13,918 nt of DNA from JBDTLH01 sp039934875 (GTDB lineage Bacteria; Acidobacteriota; Terriglobia; Terriglobales; Acidobacteriaceae): positions 1 through 13,918 of the forward strand of contig JBDTLH010000278.1 in assembly GCA_039934875.1 (NCBI GenBank), given 5' to 3'. Positions 7,325 to 13,362 of this stretch are shown one piece after another; position 1 is the stretch's first letter; each line of letters begins with the position of its first letter. The notes under the pieces are model-generated. The model was not told where the DNA came from and made no database searches. It worked only from the letters and a program-made list of their open reading frames with translations. The position numbers were made by a program, and so were the translations under genes.

Positions 7325-7459
7325 TGGTGAACGGTCCTTTTGTAAGCAACGAATTGCTGAAGGAGAAGTTTACCCTGAAGGCGGCGCGGACAACAGCAGC
7401 AGCAGGAGCCTTTTCAGGCTGACTATTATGCCTGGCGCCATCTTGGATATACTCAATTT
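7325..7459. promoter_or_regulatory. Divergent promoter region acs / nuoI
   Basis: A 135-bp spacer between the divergent acs and nuoI starts. On the plus side TATACT at 7448-7453 is 6 nt before the nuoI ATG. On the minus side the complement of 7425-7430 reads CATAAT, a possible minus-10 for acs with a leader near 95 nt. A CAGCAGCAG run lies at 7394-7405. No clear operator dyad was seen. Confidence 0.4.
7448..7453 (+). promoter_or_regulatory. Minus-10-like box placing the transcript start at the nuoI ATG
   Basis: TATACT (5 of 6 to TATAAT) ends 6 nt before ATG 7460, so initiation about 6-7 nt downstream would fall on or next to the start codon. No Shine-Dalgarno sequence exists upstream of this ATG, in keeping with a leaderless mRNA. 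No convincing minus-35 was found: the 17-bp position reads ATTATG. Confidence 0.4.
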
Positions 7460-7969
7460 ATGTCGATTGTGAAGGATATTGCGGCCATCGCCAAAGGCAT
7501 GAGCGTCACCTTTGGCGAGATGTTTAAGCCGACAACGGTGGAGAATTATCCCGACGGCCCCGGCCCCTTGCGCGGGGCAAAGTTCGAAGAGCGTTTTCGC
7601 GGCCTGCATGTCTTGCAGCGCGACGAAAACGGATTGGAGAAGTGCGTTGCCTGCTTTCTATGCGCCGCCGCATGTCCCGCGAACTGCATCTACATAGAGG
7701 CTGCGGAGAACTCAGAGGAAAATCGCATCTCCGGCGCAGAGCGCTATGCCAAGGTCTATAACATTGATTACAATCGCTGCATCTTCTGCGGGTATTGTGT
7801 TGAGGCATGCCCCACCGATGCCATCACCCACGGCCATGGATTTGAACTGGCAACCTTCAATGCCACTACTTTGATCTACCGCAAAGAGCAGCTGCTCGCG
7901 CCGCTCGCGGCAGGGAAGACGGGCACCCTCCTTGTGCCGCCTGCTCCTGCATCGGAGCACGCCCACTAA
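7460..7969 (+). CDS. nuoI: NADH-quinone oxidoreductase subunit I (two [4Fe-4S] clusters)
   Basis: The 169-residue peripheral-arm subunit of complex I that carries the N6a and N6b clusters and passes electrons toward NuoB and quinone. Two ferredoxin motifs are intact: C62-x2-C65-x2-C68-x3-C72-P and C107-x2-C110-x2-C113-x3-C117-P. The intervening stretch ERYAKVYNIDYNRCIFCG and the preceding FRGLHVLQRDENGLEKC are typical of NuoI rather than a generic ferredoxin. The N-terminus (MSIVKDIAAIAKGMSVTFGEMF) fits the amphipathic membrane-contact helix. C76 adds a fifth cysteine after the first motif. No other nuo gene is in the window; the next gene, 22 bp on, encodes a secreted protein of unknown role. 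Probably a displaced member of a scattered nuo set, though a paralogue is possible. Confidence 0.93.
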   Translation: MSIVKDIAAIAKGMSVTFGEMFKPTTVENYPDGPGPLRGAKFEERFRGLHVLQRDENGLEKCVACFLCAAACPANCIYIEAAENSEENRISGAERYAKVYNIDYNRCIFCGYCVEACPTDAITHGHGFELATFNATTLIYRKEQLLAPLAAGKTGTLLVPPAPASEHAH

Positions 7970-7991
7970 CGCCACCTTGAAAAGGAGATAT

Positions 7992-8567
7992 ATGCGCGCA
8001 GTTGCAATTGTGCTCTTCCTTGCCGCAGGATTTATGTGGGCGCAGGACACCGATCCGCTGGGCAAGGTAGTGAAGAACGCGCCACAAACCCCAAACCAAC
8101 TCACTCAGGGTGCCAAGAACCTCCAACCTGCGGGCTTGGATATCATGATGCAGGAGTTATACAGCGTAATCTCCGGTCCCGCCGGCAAGGTGCGCAATCC
8201 CGACCGCTTCCGCAATCTATTCCTCAAAGATAAAGGCAGATTGACCAACATCGGCAAAGACCCTAAAACCGGACAGATTGTCGTCAACCTGATTACCCCG
8301 GAAGACTACATTCAGAACTCTTTTCCTAAACTCGAAAAGAACGGATTTTTCGAGCGCGAAGTCTCGCGCCGCACCGAGCGCTTCGGCAACATCCTGCAAG
8401 TCTGGAGCACCTACGAGTCGCGCCGCACTCCTGACGGGCAGCCCTTCCAACGCGGGATCAATGGTCTGCAACTGGTGAATGATGGTTCAGGATGGAAGAT
8501 ACTCTCCATCTTCTGGGAAGCAGAGCGTCCGGACAATCCAATTCCGCAGCAATATCTGGCGCGATAA
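7992..8567 (+). CDS. Secreted NTF2/SnoaL-like protein of unknown function
   Basis: A 191-residue protein with a short Sec signal peptide (MRAVAIVLFLAAGFMWA, likely cleaved before QD), so predicted periplasmic or exported. The mature part fits an NTF2-like cone: helix QELYSVISGPAG (54-65), FRNLF (73-77), YIQNSFPKLEKNGFFEREV (106-124), then strands FGNILQVWSTYESRR (131-145), RGINGLQLVNDG (154-165) and WKILSIFWEAE (168-178). The call rests on this pattern and is not a specific function; no catalytic set is evident. ATG 7992 is chosen because AAAGGAG (7981-7987) lies 4 nt upstream and the signal peptide starts there. A longer in-frame start at 7932 would lie inside nuoI and spoil the signal peptide. 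Co-transcription with nuoI is likely (22-bp gap), but a functional link is not evident. Confidence 0.85.
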   Translation: MRAVAIVLFLAAGFMWAQDTDPLGKVVKNAPQTPNQLTQGAKNLQPAGLDIMMQELYSVISGPAGKVRNPDRFRNLFLKDKGRLTNIGKDPKTGQIVVNLITPEDYIQNSFPKLEKNGFFEREVSRRTERFGNILQVWSTYESRRTPDGQPFQRGINGLQLVNDGSGWKILSIFWEAERPDNPIPQQYLAR

Positions 8568-8648
8568 GCCAATGCACTACGTTTGTGGCGAACGAGAGTG
8601 TTTTCTGCCATTTCGCCCAGAAGCAACCAATCCAGCGGCTTGGAATGC

Positions 8649-8665
8649 TTGCGCAAAACGCGCAA
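8649..8665 (+). terminator. Short hairpin after the NTF2-like gene
   Basis: TTGCGC (8649-8654) pairs perfectly with GCGCAA (8660-8665) around AAAAC. The 3' side continues TTCTT, a poor U-run. It lies about 80 bp after the stop codon in an otherwise feature-poor 161-bp spacer (8568-8728). A weak terminator at best. Confidence 0.3.
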
Positions 8666-8728
8666 TTCTTACCGCTATCGTTTGATGCTCCTCTCCTAAC
8701 TCACTGAAAACACGTCCTCCCGTTCGGC

Positions 8729-8950
8729 ATGGTGCTTGCTTTAGCTATTGGAGAGATGAGTGAGACCATGGATCAGATTGAATTCCAGCTAAGAGCTTTG
8801 CAGGATCGCATTCTCACCCTGAATTCCAGCTATATGGAGGAGCCCGACGATAGCCGCCGCAATGCCGTCCAGCGTGAATTGAACGCCCTTGAAATTGCCG
8901 TCGCCCACTATGAGGCGCTCAAAGTGTCGGGTTCGCAAGACGCAAAATAA
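8729..8950 (+). CDS. Small helical protein, unknown function
   Basis: Up to 73 residues; I do not recognise the family. From Met14 on the protein is a likely helical hairpin: MDQIEFQLRALQDRILTLNS, a short acidic turn (EEPDDSRR), then NAVQRELNALEIAVAHYEAL with hydrophobics every three to four residues, suggesting a coiled coil. There is no TM segment, cysteine or metal motif. The start is uncertain. ATG 8729 has no Shine-Dalgarno and adds an unrelated hydrophobic MVLALAIGE. ATG 8756 is only 2 nt after GGAG (8750-8753), while ATG 8768 (residue 14) begins the helical part and has weak upstream purines. It precedes the HAD gene by 21 bp. The heptad-like pattern and closeness to the next gene favour a real gene. 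Confidence 0.6.
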   Translation: MVLALAIGEMSETMDQIEFQLRALQDRILTLNSSYMEEPDDSRRNAVQRELNALEIAVAHYEALKVSGSQDAK

Positions 8951-8969
8951 AGTTCTATATATTAGAACT
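8951..8969. promoter_or_regulatory. Perfect palindrome just upstream of the HAD gene start
   Basis: AGTTCTA (8951-8957) and TAGAACT (8963-8969) are exact reverse complements around TATAT. The element starts right after the preceding stop codon and ends 2 nt before ATG 8972. It overlaps a minus-10-like TATATT (8958-8963) located 8 nt before that ATG. No Shine-Dalgarno sequence is present. It could be an operator, a leaderless promoter or a short hairpin affecting initiation. Confidence 0.5.
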
Positions 8970-8971
8970 CA

Positions 8972-9658
8972 ATGCCGAACCTATTGATTGATGCCGACGA
9001 CACCCTGTGGGAGAACAACGTTTATTTCGAGCGCGCCCTCACCGACTTCATCAGCTTCTTAAGACATAAACAGTTGTCACCGGTTGAAGTCCGCGATGTC
9101 ATCAATGATGTTGAGCGGGAGAACGTCAAACTTCACGGATACGGCCTCAAGTCCTTTACCCGCGCGCTGATAACTTCCTTCGAGCGCCTCTCCGCCGAGC
9201 CCATCACCGACGCGATTCACACCACTATCACCGGCTTCGCGCAGCGCGTCGCCAGGCACCCTATAGAGATCATGCCCGGCGTCAGCGCCACTCTCGACTA
9301 TCTCTCCGCACGCCACCCGCTTTACCTTATTACCAAAGGAGACGGCGCGGAGCAGCGCCGCAAAATCGAGCTCTCCGGGATCGCTGATTACTTCGCCGCT
9401 GTGGAAGTGCTGCCGGAGAAAAGCGAGGAGACCTATCGCGTCCTGCTAGACCTCAAAAACTTTAAACCCGGCGAGACCTGGATGATCGGTAACAGCCCGA
9501 AATCCGACATCAATCCGTCCCTCGCCGCCGGACTGAACGCCGTCTTTATCCCCCATGACAATACGTGGGTACTTGAGCACGAGGAGCTCGCTGCGCCAGC
9601 CGCCAATCAAATCCTCCTGCGCCTGCGCCGCTTCGCGGAGCTGCGCGAGCACTTTTAG
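8972..9658 (+). CDS. HAD-superfamily phosphatase
   Basis: A 228-residue hydrolase of the haloacid dehalogenase superfamily, which dephosphorylates small metabolites through an aspartyl-phosphate. Motif I is IDADDTLW with nucleophile D7 and acid-base D9. A helical C1-type cap follows (about 16-95). Motif II is ITKGD with T121, motif III K150 in PEKSEETY, and motif IV IGNSPKSDINPSLAAG with D179 as the Mg2+ ligand. In motif IV the usual first acidic residue is Asn (N174), which leaves one clear Mg2+ Asp, a variation common in GNSP-type HADs. The substrate cannot be told from the sequence; nucleotide or sugar phosphates are possible. ATG 8972 has no Shine-Dalgarno and is 21 bp after the small helical gene. 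DUF1800 starts 51 bp later. Confidence 0.9.
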   Translation: MPNLLIDADDTLWENNVYFERALTDFISFLRHKQLSPVEVRDVINDVERENVKLHGYGLKSFTRALITSFERLSAEPITDAIHTTITGFAQRVARHPIEIMPGVSATLDYLSARHPLYLITKGDGAEQRRKIELSGIADYFAAVEVLPEKSEETYRVLLDLKNFKPGETWMIGNSPKSDINPSLAAGLNAVFIPHDNTWVLEHEELAAPAANQILLRLRRFAELREHF

Positions 9659-9709
9659 TCCGCAACTTCTTGTCCCAACTCAGGTTTACTCCATAGCGAG
9701 GTATCTCCA

Positions 9710-11866
9710 TTGCATTGCCCGTCTTTATCTTTGCGCGCCGCACCCGTTCTTCTGATCACTGCAATTCTTGCGGCTTCGACAGCGCTGACCGCATGGGGCA
9801 AAGAACATAGTGCAAAGCAATCTAAGGCAAACGCAGCGCCTGTCGCGACCTCACTCGACGACAACCAGCGCATCCTTCACGCGCTCGATCGCTTCACTTT
9901 CGGGCCCACTCCCGGTGAGCTTGATCAAGTGCGTGCTATGGGTGTGGACAAATGGTTCGAGCAGCAGCTCCATCCCGCAACCATTAACGACGCAGTTGCC
10001 GATTCTGAGATCGCCCAATTCCGTACGCTGAAGATGTCTTCCAAAGAAATTGCCTCTAACTATCCCACGCCGCAAATGGTCCGCCAGATCGCCGACGGCA
10101 AGATGGGAATGCCTGACTTTGGTTTTGGCGCCGACTCCGATAAGCGCGCCATCTATCAATCCGCCGTTGATCGTTACCGGCAGCGCCAGGCGGAAAACCA
10201 AGCGAACCAAAATGAGGAGGTCGCCGCACGAAAAGCGGACAGGCTCTTCCCGGCAGACCGCCAGGCTGGGCGCGCCGAAGTGGCTGCATTTCTCGCCAAG
10301 CCTCCCGACGACCGCTACAAAATGGCGCTTAGCCTGCCCGACGGCGAGCGCACGGCCATGTTTAAGTCCTTAAAGCCCGACGAGCGCCAGCAGGTGCTCA
10401 CGGAGTTCACTCCCAGGCAGCGCGAAGAGATCATTGCTCTCACGACAAACCCTGGCTCCGTCGTCACCACAGAATTGCTGCAAGCTAAATTGTTGCGCGA
10501 GACCTACAGCAACCGGCAGCTCCAGGAAGTCATGACCGACTTCTGGCTCAACCACTTCAACATCTTCATTAATAAAGGCCAGGAACGTTATCTGCTCACC
10601 GCCTACGAGCGCGACGTGATCCGCCCGCACGCGCTGGGCAAATTCAAAGACTTGCTTCTCGCTACCGCTCACAGTCCGGCGATGCTCTTCTACCTCGATA
10701 ACTCTGAATCCATGGGTCCCGATTCCGAATTCGCGCAAAACCGCGGACACAAGCCCCAGCCCCAGAAATATGTGCGCCGTCGCGGCATGTATTTCCCTCG
10801 TCCCGCTCCGACGTTCCGGCAGGCGAAGGGCAAACGCAAACTCACTGGCCTCAACGAAAACTACGCGCGGGAAATCATGGAGCTGCACACTCTGGGCGTG
10901 GACGGCGGCTACACCCAACAGGACGTGACCTCGCTTGCCAAAGTGCTTACCGGATGGACAATCACTCCGCCCAAGACCGGCAACTACGACTTCGATTTCC
11001 GCTCCGAGTGGCACCAGCCCGGCGAACAGACCGTTCTCGGCAAGCGCTTCAAAGACAATGGCGAAAAGCAGGGCACGAAAGCGCTGGAGATGCTTGCCCG
11101 TAGTCCTGCCACCGCGCACTTCATCTCGAAGAAACTTGCCGTGCGCTTCGTCTCCGACAATCCACCGCCGGCCTTGGTGGACCGTATGGCCCAGACCTTT
11201 CTTCACAAAGACGGCGACATCAGCCAGGTACTCCGTACCATGTACAAGTCTCCCGAATTCTGGTCCAAGGACGCCTATCGTGCGAAGGTCAAGACCCCCC
11301 TCGAATTCGTGGTTAGCGCACTCCGCGCCACCAGCGCCGATGTCACCAACGCTCAGCCGCTCGCGCAGCAACTCAACAAAATGGGTATGCCGCTCTATGG
11401 GGTGCAACCCCCCACCGGATATCCCATGACAGCGGACGCCTGGGTCAACTCCGCCGCACTGCTCGCCCGCTTCAACTTCTCACTCGCACTCGCCTCCGGC
11501 AAAATCCAGGGCGTGACCATCGATTCCCAGGCACTGGATCAGAACATAAGTTCCGACGCCAGTGCAGACTCGCTCGCGACCCTCGAAGCCCGCTTGTCCA
11601 ACGGAGAGCTCTCCGCCCAGAGCCACGCAGTAATCGAAAAGGAACTCGCGGATCCCAGCTTCGCCGCGCGCGCCGCCACCGCCGCCAATGATGCCGCTCT
11701 GAACTCGCACTTCGACGGTGAGGATACAGGCGAAGACTTTCTCGCCGGCGGCGCCAAACCTCACCTGCCGCGACCACAAAGAGCGAATGTGAACCTCCCC
11801 GTGACGAGCCGGGAATCGCTCGCCATCGGGCTCATACTAGGATCACCGGAATTCCAACGAAGATAA
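9710..11866 (+). CDS. DUF1800 domain protein, secreted, with a repeat-bearing insertion
   Basis: A 718-residue exported protein. The Sec-type signal peptide spans about 1-30 (R9, hydrophobic APVLLITAILAASTALTAWG). DUF1800 hallmarks: ALDRFTFGPTPGELDQV (58-74) and WFEQQLHP (82-89), then after an insertion LLRETYSNRQLQEVMTDFWL (261-280), NHFNIFINKG (281-290), LNENYAREIMELHTLGVDGG (381-400), LAKVLTGWTI (409-418) and the carboxy part around TPLEFVVSALRA (529-540), VQPPTGYP (565-572), ending LGSPEFQRR. Residues about 100-255 form a charged helical insertion holding four 12-residue repeats (197-244). The biochemical function of DUF1800 is unknown. TTG 9710 is preferred: GCGAGG lies 8 nt upstream, it begins the signal peptide, and there is no nearby in-frame ATG. 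It pairs with the DUF1501 gene 43 bp downstream, the standard partner order. Confidence 0.93.
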   Translation: MHCPSLSLRAAPVLLITAILAASTALTAWGKEHSAKQSKANAAPVATSLDDNQRILHALDRFTFGPTPGELDQVRAMGVDKWFEQQLHPATINDAVADSEIAQFRTLKMSSKEIASNYPTPQMVRQIADGKMGMPDFGFGADSDKRAIYQSAVDRYRQRQAENQANQNEEVAARKADRLFPADRQAGRAEVAAFLAKPPDDRYKMALSLPDGERTAMFKSLKPDERQQVLTEFTPRQREEIIALTTNPGSVVTTELLQAKLLRETYSNRQLQEVMTDFWLNHFNIFINKGQERYLLTAYERDVIRPHALGKFKDLLLATAHSPAMLFYLDNSESMGPDSEFAQNRGHKPQPQKYVRRRGMYFPRPAPTFRQAKGKRKLTGLNENYAREIMELHTLGVDGGYTQQDVTSLAKVLTGWTITPPKTGNYDFDFRSEWHQPGEQTVLGKRFKDNGEKQGTKALEMLARSPATAHFISKKLAVRFVSDNPPPALVDRMAQTFLHKDGDISQVLRTMYKSPEFWSKDAYRAKVKTPLEFVVSALRATSADVTNAQPLAQQLNKMGMPLYGVQPPTGYPMTADAWVNSAALLARFNFSLALASGKIQGVTIDSQALDQNISSDASADSLATLEARLSNGELSAQSHAVIEKELADPSFAARAATAANDAALNSHFDGEDTGEDFLAGGAKPHLPRPQRANVNLPVTSRESLAIGLILGSPEFQRR

Positions 11867-11868
11867 TT

Positions 11869-11909
11869 GCCAGAAACCAGCAGCCACAAGCCAGTAGTCA
11901 GGAGCTAAC
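11869..11909. repeat. CAGC/CCAGTAG-type spacer element between DUF1800 and DUF1501
   Basis: This 41-bp spacer starts GCCAGAA, as does 4555-4561, and continues in short CCAGCAGCC / CCAGTAGTC / GGAGCTAAC units resembling the inverted repeat downstream of atpB. Its last part supplies the Shine-Dalgarno AGGAG (11900-11904), 5 nt before the DUF1501 ATG. Likely a diverged copy of the same extragenic repeat; similarity judged by eye. Confidence 0.45.
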
Positions 11910-13199
11910 ATGTCCATTACCCGCCGCATTTTTCTCAAAAATGGAGCCATGGCTCTGGTCGCGACCACTGCCATCCCAGCCTTTCTGACCCGCGCCATGT
12001 ATGGCATCGACACGCCCACGCGCTTCGGCGGGCCCAAAAATGGTAAGCGCCTCATCATCCTCTTCCAGCGTGGCGCGGCCGACGGCCTCAACATCGTTGT
12101 TCCCCACGGAGACCCGCACTACTACCAGATGCGCTCCTCCATCGCCATTCCCCGCCCGAGTTCTGGCCAGCTTTCGGCGATTGACCTCGACGGACTCTTC
12201 GGACTCCATCCCTCCCTCGCGCCCTTCAAGCCTTTGTGGGAGCGGAAGCATCTCGCCATCGTCCACGCCGCCGGCTCTCCCGACACCACACGCTCCCACT
12301 TCGACGCGCAGGATTACATGGAGTCCGGCACTCCCGGCATTAAGTCCACCCAAGACGGATGGCTCAACCGCGCACTGGTTGCTTTAGACAAACAGAACAA
12401 AATCATCTCGCCGTTTCAGGCGGTTGCGCTCACCAACGCCGGGCTGCCGCGCACCCTCGCCGGAAAAGTTCCCGCTGTGGCCGTCAGCAACCTCAACGAA
12501 TTCGGCGTGGGCGGAATGAAGAATCCCAGCGCTGCCGCGCAGTCCATATCGAGCACCTTCGAAGCCATGTACGCCGGCTCCACCGATACTGTACTGCACG
12601 GCACCGGCGACGAAACCTTCGAGGCGGTCAAGATGCTCAAGGACGCTAACCCCGCGCAATACCAGCCCGCGCCCGGTGCGGACTATCCCCGCGGACGCTT
12701 TGGCGATCAACTCAAACAGGTCGCGCAACTGATGAAGGCAGACCTCGGCGTCGAAGTCGCCTTTTGCGACATTGGCGGTTGGGACCATCACGTCAATGAG
12801 GGCAACGTCAACGGACAACTCGCCAACGTCCTCAAAGATTTCTCCGGCTCCATCGCCGCCCTCTGGATAGATCTCGGCGACCTCGGCGAGAACACCGTCA
12901 TCGTCACCATGTCCGAGTTCGGACGCACCGCCCGCCAGAACGGCAACGGCGGCACCGACCACGGACACGCCAATGTCATGTTCGTCCTCGGCGGCCCGGT
13001 CAAAGGCGGCAAGGTCTATGGCACGTGGCCCGGACTCGCCCCCGAGCAACTCTACGAAGGCCGCGACCTCGCCCTCACCAGCGACTTCCGCCGCGTATTG
13101 GGCGAGAGCGTCTATCGCCACCTCGGCAACCGCGACCTCTCGACCGTCTTTCCCGGCTTCGACAACAATCCCGACAAGTTTTTACACCTGCTCGGCTAA
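11910..13199 (+). CDS. DUF1501 family protein, Tat-exported, sulfatase/phosphatase-fold
   Basis: A 429-residue protein with a twin-arginine signal (TRRIFLKNGAMAL, 4-16, then a hydrophobic stretch to about 27). It is thus probably exported folded, often with cofactor or metal. DUF1501 landmarks: LIILFQRGAADGLNIVVPHGD (48-68), LFGLHPSL (96-103), AGSPDTTRSHFDAQDYMESG (121-140), DIGGWDHH (287-294), VTMSEFGRTARQNGNGGTDH (332-351) and FVLGGPVKGGKVYG (358-371). His/Asp clusters at 292-294 and 350-353 resemble metal ligands of the alkaline-phosphatase superfamily, with which DUF1501 is grouped; activity is not established. AGGAG lies 5 nt before ATG 11910. It follows DUF1800 by 43 bp and is almost certainly co-transcribed with it. 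A possible weak hairpin lies after the stop. Confidence 0.95.
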   Translation: MSITRRIFLKNGAMALVATTAIPAFLTRAMYGIDTPTRFGGPKNGKRLIILFQRGAADGLNIVVPHGDPHYYQMRSSIAIPRPSSGQLSAIDLDGLFGLHPSLAPFKPLWERKHLAIVHAAGSPDTTRSHFDAQDYMESGTPGIKSTQDGWLNRALVALDKQNKIISPFQAVALTNAGLPRTLAGKVPAVAVSNLNEFGVGGMKNPSAAAQSISSTFEAMYAGSTDTVLHGTGDETFEAVKMLKDANPAQYQPAPGADYPRGRFGDQLKQVAQLMKADLGVEVAFCDIGGWDHHVNEGNVNGQLANVLKDFSGSIAALWIDLGDLGENTVIVTMSEFGRTARQNGNGGTDHGHANVMFVLGGPVKGGKVYGTWPGLAPEQLYEGRDLALTSDFRRVLGESVYRHLGNRDLSTVFPGFDNNPDKFLHLLG

Positions 13200-13207
13200 A
13201 AAAGTGA

Positions 13208-13233
13208 ACACCGGGTGCTCCACTCCCGCGTGT
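13208..13233 (+). terminator. Possible hairpin after DUF1501
   Basis: ACACCGGG (13208-13215) can pair with CCCGCGTGT (13225-13233) with one bulged C and a 9-nt loop, 8 bp after the DUF1501 stop. There is only ACTTTG downstream, no proper U-run, so intrinsic termination is doubtful. Confidence 0.3.
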
Positions 13234-13362
13234 ACTTTGCGCAATAACGGGACCACCGATGTAAGCACCGCCCGCGCATTCCCACGAGAAAATATTGTCT
13301 GCGAGAGAGAGTCATCCAGCGGAAATTGGCGAATGCAACCAGCATTCGACAGAAGGGCAAAC

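Noticed and set aside
7391..7409. CAGCAGCAG run as a microsatellite or repeat element
   Set aside because: Only a few units long and in GC-rich context; no more than chance similarity.
7932..7991. Upstream in-frame start for the NTF2-like gene
   Set aside because: It overlaps nuoI, puts 20 charged residues before the signal peptide and lacks a ribosome site, whereas ATG 7992 has AAAGGAG at 4 nt.
9491..9508. HAD motif IV with Asn instead of the first acidic residue, suspected inactive enzyme
   Set aside because: GNSPKSD is a normal variant in GNSP-type HAD hydrolases; D7, D9, T121, K150 and D179 are all kept.
10370..11407. Minus-strand open frame (345 codons) opposite DUF1800
   Set aside because: It lies wholly within conserved DUF1800 coding sequence, with no recognisable motif and no start signal; a shadow frame.
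12384..13121. Minus-strand open frame (245 codons) opposite DUF1501
   Set aside because: It covers the conserved DUF1501 core on the other strand and has an Ala/Glu/Val/Gly-rich shadow composition.
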